DNA of 64,000 nucleotides from Brevibacterium sp. CS2 (lineage in GTDB: Bacteria > Actinomycetota > Actinomycetes > Actinomycetales > Brevibacteriaceae): positions 3,100,001-3,164,000 of the forward strand of contig NZ_CP040020.1 of NCBI RefSeq assembly GCF_005280295.1, written 5' to 3'. The position numbers and the translations under genes are program-made. Positions 29,158 to 37,801 of the stretch are shown piece by piece. The first letter of the stretch is position 1; the number at the start of each line of letters is the position of its first letter. Under the pieces are notes generated by a model, which saw only the letters and a list, made by a program, of their open reading frames with translations, did not search any database and was not told the origin of the DNA.

Positions 29158-29670
29158 TCAGCCGGCGCGGGGCGCCTTGTCGGTGATGGACTTCGGACCG
29201 CGGGCGATCGCGACCGTGCCCGACTGCACGATCTCCTTGATCCCGAACGGCTCGAGCACGAGGCGCAGCGCGTCGAGCTTCGACTGCTCGCCGGTCGCCT
29301 CGATCGACACCGCATCGGGGGCGACGTCGATGATGTGGCCGCGGAACATCTCCACCGCGGCCGCGATCTGCGCCCGGGTCGCGGCGTCGGCGCGCACCTT
29401 GAAGATCATGTGCGCGCGCCGCACGGACACCTCGGGTTCGAGCTCGACGATCTTGATGACGTTGACGAGCTTGTTGAGCTGCTTGGTCACCTGCTCGAGC
29501 GGCACGTCGGCGACGTCGACGACCACGGTGATCCGCGAGAACGCCTCGATCTCCGTGGTGCCCACCGCGAGCGAGTGGATGTTGAAGCCGCGGCGCGCGA
29601 TGAGTCCGGTGAGGCGGGCGAGCACGCCGGGCTTGTTCTCGACCAGGACGGACAGTGTGTGACGGCTCAT
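29158..29670 (-). CDS. ilvN: Acetolactate synthase small regulatory subunit
   Basis: 170-residue regulatory subunit with an N-terminal ACT domain (about 1-75; LVENKPGVLARLTGLIARRGFNI without gaps) that binds valine in the family, and a C-terminal activation domain. It stimulates IlvB and confers feedback inhibition. The ATG shares one base with the ilvB stop (TGATG), giving translational coupling and the expected 1:1 production. Confidence 0.96.
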   Translation of the reverse strand: MSRHTLSVLVENKPGVLARLTGLIARRGFNIHSLAVGTTEIEAFSRITVVVDVADVPLEQVTKQLNKLVNVIKIVELEPEVSVRRAHMIFKVRADAATRAQIAAAVEMFRGHIIDVAPDAVSIEATGEQSKLDALRLVLEPFGIKEIVQSGTVAIARGPKSITDKAPRAG

Positions 29671-31592
29671 CAGACGCCCTCCTCCAATTCCTCTCCGCCG
29701 AAGTCCGGGCGGATGTCGCGTGCGTACTGGATCTCGTCGTTGCTCACACCGGCGGCGACCATCGGCCACACCATGGCGTCGGCCGGCACGGTGAAGTCGA
29801 TGACGACGGGTCGGTCGTCGATCTCGAGGGCGCGCTGCACGGCGGCATCGACGTCCTCGTTGCGCTCGACGCGGATGCCCTCGCAGCCGTAGGCCTCGGC
29901 GAGCTTGACGAAGTCGGGCACCCGCACCGAGTTGTGCCCGGTGTTGAGATCGGAGTGCGAGTAGCGGCCGTCGTAGAACAGCGTCTGCCACTGGCGCACC
30001 ATGCCCAGGGAGGAGTTGTTGATGATGGCGACCTTGATCGGGATCCGGTTGATCACGCAGGTGGCGAGCTCCTGATTGGTCATCTGGAAGCAGCCGTCAC
30101 CGTCGATGGCCCACACGACGCGGTCGGGTTCGCCGACCTTCGCGCCCATCGCCGCCGGCACCGAGTAGCCCATGGTGCCGAGCCCGCCGGAGTTGAGCCA
30201 GGACCGCGGGCGCTCGTACTTCACGAACTGCGCGGCCCACATCTGGTGCTGCCCCACACCGGCGGCGTACACGCCCTCCGGCCCGGTCAGGGCGGAGATC
30301 CGGGAGATGACGTACTGCGGGTCGCACAGCCCGTCCTCGTTCTCCTCGTAGCCGAGCGGGAAGGTCTCCTTCCACTCGTCGAGCATCCGCCACCAGGCGG
30401 TGCGCTCGTCGGCGAGCACGGCCTCGTACCGCGTCCGGAGCTCGGTGAGGAGCTCGGCCATGACCTCGGCGGCGTCCCCGACGATCGGCACGTCCGCGGT
30501 CCGGTTCTTCCCGATCTCCGCCGGGTCGATGTCGGCGTGGATGACCTTCGCCCGCGGGGCGAAGGAGTCGAGGTCGCCGGTCACGCGGTCGTCGAACCGG
30601 GCCCCCACCGCGATGAGGAGGTCGGCCTTCTGGAAGGACGCGACCGCCGGCACGGTGCCGTGCATGCCGGGCATCCCGAGGTGCTGCGGGTGCGAGTCGG
30701 GGAACGCGCCGCGGGCCATGAGGGTGGTGGCGACCGGGATGTGCGTCGCCTCGGCGAGCGCGAGCAGCTCCTCCTCCGCGCCGGAGCGGATGACGCCGCC
30801 GCCGATGTAGAGCACGGGTCGGCGGGCCTGCGCGATGAGCGCGGCGGCCTCGCGGATCTGCTTGGCATGCGGTTTGAGCACCGGGCGGTAGCCGGGCAGG
30901 TAGGGCTCCTCGGGCCAGACGAAGGGCGCCTCGGCCTGCTGCGCGTCCTTGGTGATGTCGACGAGCACCGGGCCGGGCCGTCCGGTGGTGGCGATCCGGT
31001 GGGCGCTCATCAGCGCCTGCGGGATGTCCTCGGCGCGGGTGACGAGGAAGCTGTGCTTGGTGATCGGCATCGTCATGCCGACGATGTCGGCCTCCTGGAA
31101 GGCATCCGTTCCGAGCAGCTTCGAGGACTGCTGACCGGTGATCGCGAGCAGCGGCACCGAATCCATGTGGGCGTCGGCGATCGCGGTGACGAGGTTCGTC
31201 GCGCCCGGGCCGGAGGTCGCCAAGCACACGCCGAGCTTCCCGGTCGCCGCGGCATAGCCCTCAGCGGCGTGGCCGGCGCCCTGCTCGTGGCGGACGAGGA
31301 TGTGCGTGATCTTCTCGGAGTCGAGGAGCGGGTCGTAGGTCGGCAGGATGGTGCCGCCGGGGAGCCCGAAGACGGTGTCGATGCCGAGCAGCTCGAGGCT
31401 GCGGATGACGGCCTGCGCGCCGCTGAGGACCTCCGCGGTCGAGCGGTCCTGGCGGTGCGCCGGGGGCGCGGCGGTGGGGACGGGGGCGCCCGCGGAGGCG
31501 GGACCGGTCGGCTTGGCTGTCCGGCGGGACGCCGGGGCGGGGCCCGGCTTCACGGGCCCTCCCGGTCCGCCGGACGATGCTGAGGCTGCCAA
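29670..31592 (-). CDS. ilvB: Acetolactate synthase large catalytic subunit
   Basis: ThDP-dependent acetohydroxyacid synthase of 640 residues; first common step of valine, leucine and isoleucine synthesis. The N-terminal 45 residues are Ala/Pro-rich and disordered. The catalytic Glu is in [16 protein letters not shown], an FAD/anion region is in [10 protein letters not shown], and the ThDP-Mg motif is [14 protein letters not shown] followed by INNSSLGM. The start is TTG 31592, with AAGGAG upstream. It is preceded by a leader peptide and attenuator hairpin. Confidence 0.97.
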   Translation of the reverse strand: MAASASSGGPGGPVKPGPAPASRRTAKPTGPASAGAPVPTAAPPAHRQDRSTAEVLSGAQAVIRSLELLGIDTVFGLPGGTILPTYDPLLDSEKITHILVRHEQGAGHAAEGYAAATGKLGVCLATSGPGATNLVTAIADAHMDSVPLLAITGQQSSKLLGTDAFQEADIVGMTMPITKHSFLVTRAEDIPQALMSAHRIATTGRPGPVLVDITKDAQQAEAPFVWPEEPYLPGYRPVLKPHAKQIREAAALIAQARRPVLYIGGGVIRSGAEEELLALAEATHIPVATTLMARGAFPDSHPQHLGMPGMHGTVPAVASFQKADLLIAVGARFDDRVTGDLDSFAPRAKVIHADIDPAEIGKNRTADVPIVGDAAEVMAELLTELRTRYEAVLADERTAWWRMLDEWKETFPLGYEENEDGLCDPQYVISRISALTGPEGVYAAGVGQHQMWAAQFVKYERPRSWLNSGGLGTMGYSVPAAMGAKVGEPDRVVWAIDGDGCFQMTNQELATCVINRIPIKVAIINNSSLGMVRQWQTLFYDGRYSHSDLNTGHNSVRVPDFVKLAEAYGCEGIRVERNEDVDAAVQRALEIDDRPVVIDFTVPADAMVWPMVAAGVSNDEIQYARDIRPDFGGEELEEGV

Positions 31593-31636
31593 CTTGACTC
31601 CTTCATCGTGTACTGAACTGGTCCCCGCATGAGAAA

Positions 31637-31664
31637 CGCCCCTGTCCGGTTTCCGGGAGGGGCG
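31637..31664 (-). terminator. ilvB attenuator hairpin
   Basis: CGCCCCT-x-CCGG-AAA-CCGG-xx-AGGGGCG hairpin followed by TTTCTC on the minus strand, between the leader peptide and ilvB. It is the expected terminator of a leader-peptide attenuation system. Confidence 0.75.
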
Positions 31665-31690
31665 CGCGGGACGTCGTCGAAGCGACAGCT

Positions 31691-31738
31691 CTACGGGTTC
31701 ACCGCGCGCTGCGTAATGACGACGACAAGGTTCTGCAT
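31691..31738 (-). CDS. ilvB leader peptide (attenuation)
   Basis: 15-residue [18 protein letters not shown], with Leu-Val-Val-Val-Ile in a row and a further Val. Ribosome stalling at these codons when branched-chain aminoacyl-tRNA is low should prevent the attenuator hairpin at 31637-31664 and let transcription reach ilvB. A TAAGCT hexamer at 31746-31751 ends 7 bases before the ATG, with TTGACA 19 bases further upstream, so the leader itself is translated from a leaderless 5' end. Leader peptides of this kind are known upstream of ilvBNC in Corynebacterium. Confidence 0.85.
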   Translation of the reverse strand: MQNLVVVITQRAVNP

Positions 31739-31745
31739 GTGACTG

Positions 31746-31776
31746 AGCTTACCCGCGCCCCGGTGGTGCATGTCAA
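31746..31776 (-). promoter_or_regulatory. ilvBNC promoter
   Basis: On the minus strand, TTGACA (31776-31771), a 19-base spacer and TAAGCT (31751-31746). The leader ATG follows 7 bases after the -10 hexamer. Confidence 0.6.
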
Positions 31777-31900
31777 ATGGCGGCCACTCCGTCTCGCATC
31801 GTGGATTCCGTGTCCGCGCTCGCCGCCGCTCCGGTCACCGCCGCCGCAGGCCGCGCACCCGGCCGCCGCCCGGCGACAGCGGCGAGCCCGCGGAGTAGGC

Positions 31901-33658
31901 TTGACTGCCGTGCGCTCCCTCCTCCGCTTCTGGCCCGACATCCGGCGCAAGCTCCATGTCTACCTCACGATCATCGCGCTGACCTTCGGGGCGAACGCGA
32001 TCTCGCTGCTCGTGCCCGCGCTCATGGGGCGGATCGTCGACGGGCCGATCGCGGAGCAGGACCTGTCCGCCCTGTGGCTGCCGATCGCGGCGGTGCTCGG
32101 CATCGGCGTCGTCGAGGCGGTGGCCCTGTGGGGACGGCGGATGATCGCGGCGAAGGTCGTCTCGCAGTGGGAGATCACCTGGCGGGCCCGGATCTACGAC
32201 CGCCTCCAGTACCTGTCGATCGGCGTGCACGGCTCCTGGGAGTCCGGGCAGCTGCTGTCGCGCGCGATCAACGACATGACCCAGCTGCGCCGGTTCTTCG
32301 CGTTCGGCGCCCCGTTCATCGTCTCCACCCCGTTCGTCATCGTCACCGGCATCATCGTCCTCACGGTGATGGAGCCGGCGTTCGGGCTCATCGCGGTGCT
32401 CATGGCGATCCCCATGCTCGCCGGCGTCATCGTCTTCAACGCCCGCTACCAGCGGGAGTCCCGCGCCTCCCAGGACACCATGGGCGTGATCTCCACCCAG
32501 GTCGAGGAGTCCGTCCAGGGCATCCGGGTGATCAAGGCGTTCGGCCGTGCACCCTGGGTGACCGAGCGGTTCGAGGCGATCTCCGCCCACCTCCGCGCCA
32601 TCGAGGTGCGGAAGGCCTACCTCGACTCGTGGATGTGGGCGGGCACGATGACCCTGCCGCGCCTCGCGATGGCCGCGGTCATCGCGGTGGGCTCCTGGGG
32701 CGTGCTCGCCGGCTGGACCACGGTGGGCACCGTCGTCGCCGGCGTCACCCTGGTCATGGTGCTCCGCATCCCGGTGGAGATGCTCGGCTTCCTGCTGTCC
32801 GACGCGATCATGTCCGTCACCGCCGCCGCCCGCTACTGGGAGGTCATGGACACCGCCTTCGACATCACCGACGCCGACGGCGGCATCGATGACGCTCCCC
32901 CGTCCCGCGCATTCACCGGCGTCCTCGAGTTCGACGACGTCGCCTTCGGCTTCCCCGACACGGACCTCCTCACCCTGCGCGGGGTGAGCCTGCGGATCGC
33001 CCCCGGTGAGACGCTGGCGCTCGTCGGTGCCACCGGCAGCGGCAAGACGGCGCTCGCCTCGCTCGTCCCGCGCCTCTACGACGTGAGCTCGGGAGCGATC
33101 CGGATCGACGGCACCGACATCCGCGAGCTCCCCCTCAACGAGCTCCGCCGCCTCGTCTCGGTGAGCTTCGAGGAGCCGATCCTGTTCTCCGCCACCGTGG
33201 CCGACAACGTCTGCATGGGCTCGCCGGGCGCAGGCGAGGCCGAGGTGTGGGAGGCCCTGGAGATCGCGCGGGCCGCCGATTTCGTGCGCGCCCTGCCCGC
33301 GGGCCTCGACACCGAGGTCGGCGAGCAGGGGCTGTCGCTGTCCGGCGGGCAGCGCCAGCGCCTCGCGCTCGCCCGTGCGGTGATCGGCAGGCCCCGGCTC
33401 CTCGTCCTCGACGATCCGCTGTCCGCCGTCGACGTCGACACCGAGGAGCGGGTGCAGCGCGCCCTGCGCGAGGTCCTCCACGCCTCGACGACCCTGATCA
33501 TCGCCCACCGGCCCTCGACGACCGCGCTCGCCGACCGGGTCGCGGTGCTCGACGACGGCCGGATCGTCGCCACCGGCACGCACGAGGAGCTGCTCCGCAC
33601 GAGCCGCACCTACCGCGACCTCATGGGCGCCTCCGCCCCCGAGGAGGTGCGCCGGTGA
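31901..33658 (+). CDS. ABC exporter half-transporter with degenerate ATPase site
   Basis: 585 residues: a six-helix type-1 exporter membrane domain (about 1-320) and a nucleotide-binding domain (about 340-580). Walker A is GATGSGKTA, the signature is LSGGQRQRLALARA, and Walker B is LLVLDDPLSAVD. The residue after Walker B is Asp, not the catalytic Glu, as in the degenerate subunit of heterodimeric exporters. The TTG at 31901 has GGAG five bases upstream; GTG 31910 is the alternative start. The stop overlaps the next gene. The substrate is unknown. Confidence 0.88.
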   Translation: MTAVRSLLRFWPDIRRKLHVYLTIIALTFGANAISLLVPALMGRIVDGPIAEQDLSALWLPIAAVLGIGVVEAVALWGRRMIAAKVVSQWEITWRARIYDRLQYLSIGVHGSWESGQLLSRAINDMTQLRRFFAFGAPFIVSTPFVIVTGIIVLTVMEPAFGLIAVLMAIPMLAGVIVFNARYQRESRASQDTMGVISTQVEESVQGIRVIKAFGRAPWVTERFEAISAHLRAIEVRKAYLDSWMWAGTMTLPRLAMAAVIAVGSWGVLAGWTTVGTVVAGVTLVMVLRIPVEMLGFLLSDAIMSVTAAARYWEVMDTAFDITDADGGIDDAPPSRAFTGVLEFDDVAFGFPDTDLLTLRGVSLRIAPGETLALVGATGSGKTALASLVPRLYDVSSGAIRIDGTDIRELPLNELRRLVSVSFEEPILFSATVADNVCMGSPGAGEAEVWEALEIARAADFVRALPAGLDTEVGEQGLSLSGGQRQRLALARAVIGRPRLLVLDDPLSAVDVDTEERVQRALREVLHASTTLIIAHRPSTTALADRVAVLDDGRIVATGTHEELLRTSRTYRDLMGASAPEEVRR

Positions 33659-35472
33659 CCCCCGCGATCCGCGCCGACGAGGACACCGAGGCCGAGGAGC
33701 TGCCGCCGGACATCGCGCGCCGCGCCCGGCGCCTCCTCGGCTCGCTCGCCCGCCCCTACCGCGGCGGGATCATCGCCTTCGCGGTCGTCGTCGCCCTGAC
33801 GATCCTCGCCTCGGTCCTCGATCCGGTGTTCGTCGCGCTCGCGCTCGACGAGGGTCTCCCCCGCGCCGCGGACGGCGACGTCACCGCGCTCGGCTGGGCG
33901 ATCGGCGGATTCGTCGGCGTCACCCTGCTCGGCGGTCTCGGGATGTGGCTGGCGAACCGGCTCGTCGGCGTGCTCGCGCAGAAGATCATGTTCGACCTGC
34001 GCACCCGCCTGTTCGTCCACACCCAGCGCCTCGACCTCGGCTACCACGAGAAGTCAACCTCGGGCCGGCTCGTGTCCCGGCAGACCTCGGACATGGAGTC
34101 GGTGCAGCAGTTCCTCGGCTACTCCCTCATGGATGCGCTGTCCGCGCTCGGGCAGATGACGTGCATCGCCGTCATCCTCGTCGCCCTCGACTGGCGGCTC
34201 GCGCTCGTCGTGTTCGCCGGGTTCATCCCGCTCGTGTTCACCACCCGCGCCGCCCAGCGCACCCAGCGGGCGGCCTTCCGCCGGACCCGCACCTCGATCG
34301 CGAAGGTCATCGTCCACTTCGTCGAGACGATGGGCGGGATCCGCGCGGTGCAGGCCTTCCGCCGCCAGCCGCACGGCCGGCAGCGGCTCGAGAGCGAGGA
34401 CGAGCAGTACCGCGACGCCAACGTCCGGGCGCTGCGCGGGGTCGCGTGGTTCGCCGGCTCGACCCGGCTCATCGGCAACGTCACGCAGGCCGCGGTGATG
34501 GCCGTCGGCGCGTGGTTCGTCATCGAGGACTGGACGCAGATCGGTGTGCTCGCCGCGTTCGTCCTCTACCTGCGCCGGTTCTACGGCCCGCTCGACGAGC
34601 TCGTGCAGACCTTCAACCTCTACCAGTCGGCATCGGCCGCCCTGGAGAAGATCGCGGCGGTCCTCGACACCGAGCCCACGGTCGAGGAGCCGGACCACCC
34701 CGTCGCCCTGCCCGCGCGCCGGAGCGCGGACGCGGCCGGGCGGGAGCTCGCTTTCTCCGCCGTCCGGTTCTCCTACGGCGAGGGCCCGGACATCCTCCCG
34801 ACCTTCGACCTGAGGATCCCGGCCGGCCAGACCGTCGCGCTCGTCGGGGCGACCGGCGCCGGGAAGTCCACGCTCGTCAAGCTCGTCACCCGCTTCTACG
34901 ATCCGTCCGCCGGCACCGTGGCCGTCGACGGCGTCGATCTGCGCGATCTCGCCGACGCCGCGCTGCGCCGGTCAATCGTCATGGTGACCCAGGAGTCGTT
35001 CCTGCTCAGCGGCACGATCGCGGACAACATCCGGATCGGCCGCCCGGAGGCCACCGACGCCGAGGTCGAGGCGGCGGGTCGGGCCGTGGGCCTCGATGCC
35101 GACGTCGCCCGCCTGCCCGCCGGCTACGCCACCGACGTCCGCTCCCGCGGGGGCCGGCTGAGCTCCGGGCAGCGCCAGCTCGTGTCCTTCGCCCGGGCGT
35201 TCCTCGCCGATCCCGACGTCATCGTGCTCGACGAGGCGACGGCGCACCTCGACATCCCCTCCGAACGGCTCGTGCAGTCCGCGCTCGAGACCGTGCTCGC
35301 CGGCCGCACCGCGATCATCATCGCCCACCGCCTGTCCACGGTGGAGATCGCCGACCGGGTGCTCGTCATGGAGGCGGGCCGGATCATCGAGGACGGCGAG
35401 CCCGCCGCGCTCATCGCGGGCACCGGGCGGTTCGCCGCCCTCCACCGCGCCTGGCGCGACTCCCTGGCCTGA
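33655..35472 (+). CDS. ABC exporter half-transporter with canonical ATPase site
   Basis: 605 residues from GTG 33655, which overlaps the upstream stop (GTGA). A six-helix membrane domain (about 45-340) is followed by an ATPase domain: Walker A GATGAGKST, signature LSSGQRQLVSFARA, Walker B VIVLDEATAHLD with the catalytic Glu, and H-loop IIAHRLST. With its degenerate partner it should form an asymmetric heterodimer of the TM287/288 or LmrCD type. Such exporters move drugs, lipids or peptides; nothing here defines the cargo. Confidence 0.88.
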   Translation: MTPAIRADEDTEAEELPPDIARRARRLLGSLARPYRGGIIAFAVVVALTILASVLDPVFVALALDEGLPRAADGDVTALGWAIGGFVGVTLLGGLGMWLANRLVGVLAQKIMFDLRTRLFVHTQRLDLGYHEKSTSGRLVSRQTSDMESVQQFLGYSLMDALSALGQMTCIAVILVALDWRLALVVFAGFIPLVFTTRAAQRTQRAAFRRTRTSIAKVIVHFVETMGGIRAVQAFRRQPHGRQRLESEDEQYRDANVRALRGVAWFAGSTRLIGNVTQAAVMAVGAWFVIEDWTQIGVLAAFVLYLRRFYGPLDELVQTFNLYQSASAALEKIAAVLDTEPTVEEPDHPVALPARRSADAAGRELAFSAVRFSYGEGPDILPTFDLRIPAGQTVALVGATGAGKSTLVKLVTRFYDPSAGTVAVDGVDLRDLADAALRRSIVMVTQESFLLSGTIADNIRIGRPEATDAEVEAAGRAVGLDADVARLPAGYATDVRSRGGRLSSGQRQLVSFARAFLADPDVIVLDEATAHLDIPSERLVQSALETVLAGRTAIIIAHRLSTVEIADRVLVMEAGRIIEDGEPAALIAGTGRFAALHRAWRDSLA

Positions 35473-35543
35473 GGCGGGAGGCCGGGGACTGATCCGGGAG
35501 GCCGGCGAGCAGCCGCCCCGGTTCCCAAGAAAGCGGTGCTGAT

Positions 35544-35588
35544 TCGGCAGAAGTTGCCGAAGGTGTGGCGTGCATCACCCGGGAGAAT
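35544..35588 (+). promoter_or_regulatory. hyuA promoter: perfect TCGGCA-N5-TGCCGA operator and -10
   Basis: TCGGCA (35544-35549), GAAGT, TGCCGA (35555-35560): a perfect 17-bp inverted repeat. The putative -10 GAGAAT is at 35583-35588, 33.5 bp from the operator centre. The same spacing recurs at other promoters of this cluster, suggesting an activator site near -43. The rest of the 202-base gap before hyuA shows nothing else notable. Confidence 0.7.
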
Positions 35589-35674
35589 GAGAGCGCGAGC
35601 AGGCACGGACCCCTTCCGTGCCATGGGCGGTCCGGCCGCTCAGCACTCGAGCGAACGCATCCGGAAGGACTCCC

Positions 35675-37801
35675 ATGACGACAGCGCAGCGGCGCATCCG
35701 CATCGGCATCGACACCGGCGGAACCTTCACCGACATCGTCGCCTTCGACGAGGACTCGGGAACTCTGACGACGACGAAGACCCCGTCGACCCCGGCGAAC
35801 CCCGCCGACGGGTTCATCACCGGGATCGACAAGGTGCTCGCGGAGCTCTCGGCCACCGGCGCGGACATCGCCGCGGTGAGCCACGGCACGACGGTGGCGA
35901 CGAACCAGCTCCTCGAGGGCAAGCTCGACCGCCTCGGATTCATCACCACGGAGGGCTACGAGTTCATCCTCGAGATCGCCCGCCAGGCCGTCCCCGACGG
36001 CTACGGCAACTCCTACTTCTGGGTCAAGCCCGGGCGCATCGTGCCCGCCGACCTCGTCAAGACGGTCGCCGGCCGGATGGACTTCGAGGGCAACGAGGTC
36101 CGCCCCTTCGACGAGGAGGGGGCCCGCGCCGCCGCCCGGTGGTTCCGGGAGCACGACGTCAACACCCTCGGGGTCAACTTCCTCCACGCCTATGCGAACC
36201 CCGACCACGAGCAGCGCATGCGCGCGATCCTCGCCGAGGAGCACCCGGACGCCGTCGTGTCCCTGAGCTCCGAGGTGCTCCGGGAGTACCGCGAGTACGA
36301 GCGGTCGATGACGACGCTCGTCGACGCGGCCGTCAAGCCCAAGGTGTCGCGCTATGTGACGAACATCCACGAGCGCCTCGACGCCTACACCGGTGCAGAG
36401 CACGGCGACCGCGGCTCGATCCCGTTCTACATCATGAAGTCCAACGGCGGAGTGCTGTCCGCCGACGAGGTCGTCCACCAGCCCATCACCACGGTCCTCT
36501 CCGGCCCCGCCGCCGGCGCCCTGGGGGCCGGACTCATCGCCCGGGAGGCCGGCTTCGAGAAGGTCCTCACCTGCGACGGCGGCGGGACCTCGACCGATGT
36601 CACCGTCGTCCTCGACGGAGAGCCGGCGCTCACCACCGAGGGAACCGTCGGCGCCTACCCGTCGAAGATCCCGATGATCGACGTCGTCACCGTCGGCGCC
36701 GGCGGCGGCTCGATCGCGTGGACCACCCCCGAGGGCCAGCTCAAGGTCGGCCCCCAGTCGGCAGGAGCGGATCCGGGTCCGCTGTGCTACGCGAAGGGCG
36801 GCACCGAACCCACGATCACCGATGCGCACGTGTTCCTCGGGCGCATCCCGGCCCACCTCCTCGGCGGGGAGATCCCCCTCGACGTCGAGGCGGCGCGCAC
36901 CGGGATCGCCGCGCTCGCCGAGCGCCTGGGTCTGAGCCCGGAGCACGCCGCGGCCGGCATCCTCGAGATCAGCGCCTGGAACCAGGCGAACGCGCTGCGG
37001 CAGATCTCGGTCAAGCGCGGGCTCGACGTGCGCGACTTCATGCTCGCGACCTTCGGCGGCTCGGGCTCGCTGCTCGCCTGCCGGCTCGTCGACATCCTCG
37101 ACCTCGCCGGGGTGCTCGTCCCGCTCAACCCCGGCAACGTCTCCGCCTTCGGACTCCTCACCGTCGACGTCCGCAACGACTACGTGCAGACCAACGTCGC
37201 GAAGGACATCGGTCTCGATCTCGAGGCGATCACCTCGATCTTCGACGCGCTCACCGCGCAGGCCGCGTCCGCACTCACGGACGAGGGCTTCGCGGCCGCC
37301 GACCACGAGTTCCAGCGCTCGGTCGACCTCCGCTACTTCGGTCAGGCCTTCGAGGTCCGGGTGCCCGCCCCGGCCGGTCCGGTGACCCGGGAATGGGCCG
37401 ACTCCGTCACCGCCGCCTTCCATGCCGAGCACCGCAGCCTCTACGGCTACGACTTCGCCGGCGACGCCGAGCAGCAGGTCGAGTGGGTCAACCTCCGGGT
37501 GTCGGGCATCGGCCCCATCACCCGTCCGGAGATCCCGCAGATCGCCGCCGCAGCCGGCGCCCCCGACATCGACGAGCGCGCCCGCACCTCCGTCCGCGAG
37601 GTGTGCTTCGACGCCGACGCCGGGTTCGTCGAGGCCGGTGTCTACTGGCGGCCCGAGCTGCTCTCCGGCGACCGGATCACCGGTCCGGCGATCATCGAGG
37701 AGTTCGGCTCCACCGTCCCCGTCCATCCCGGATTCCGCGCCGACGTCGATTCCGCCGGCAACCTCGTCATCACCCGCACCACCACGGAGGCAGCGCAGTG
37801 A
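35675..37801 (+). CDS. hyuA: Hydantoinase/oxoprolinase subunit A (HyuA family)
   Basis: 708-residue ATP-dependent subunit. The N-terminus IRIGIDTGGTFTDIVAFDED is the family ATP-binding motif. CDGGGTSTDVTVV, VGAGGGSIAWTTPEG and PGPLCYAKGGTEPTITDAHVFLG are other diagnostic segments of HyuA/5-oxoprolinase A. With HyuB the family hydrolyses cyclic or linear amides (hydantoins, 5-oxoproline, caprolactam) using ATP. GGAAGGA precedes the ATG. It is first in a run of six same-strand genes reaching xdhC. The substrate here may be an intermediate of the pyrimidine-type route rather than hydantoin. Confidence 0.88.
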   Translation: MTTAQRRIRIGIDTGGTFTDIVAFDEDSGTLTTTKTPSTPANPADGFITGIDKVLAELSATGADIAAVSHGTTVATNQLLEGKLDRLGFITTEGYEFILEIARQAVPDGYGNSYFWVKPGRIVPADLVKTVAGRMDFEGNEVRPFDEEGARAAARWFREHDVNTLGVNFLHAYANPDHEQRMRAILAEEHPDAVVSLSSEVLREYREYERSMTTLVDAAVKPKVSRYVTNIHERLDAYTGAEHGDRGSIPFYIMKSNGGVLSADEVVHQPITTVLSGPAAGALGAGLIAREAGFEKVLTCDGGGTSTDVTVVLDGEPALTTEGTVGAYPSKIPMIDVVTVGAGGGSIAWTTPEGQLKVGPQSAGADPGPLCYAKGGTEPTITDAHVFLGRIPAHLLGGEIPLDVEAARTGIAALAERLGLSPEHAAAGILEISAWNQANALRQISVKRGLDVRDFMLATFGGSGSLLACRLVDILDLAGVLVPLNPGNVSAFGLLTVDVRNDYVQTNVAKDIGLDLEAITSIFDALTAQAASALTDEGFAAADHEFQRSVDLRYFGQAFEVRVPAPAGPVTREWADSVTAAFHAEHRSLYGYDFAGDAEQQVEWVNLRVSGIGPITRPEIPQIAAAAGAPDIDERARTSVREVCFDADAGFVEAGVYWRPELLSGDRITGPAIIEEFGSTVPVHPGFRADVDSAGNLVITRTTTEAAQ

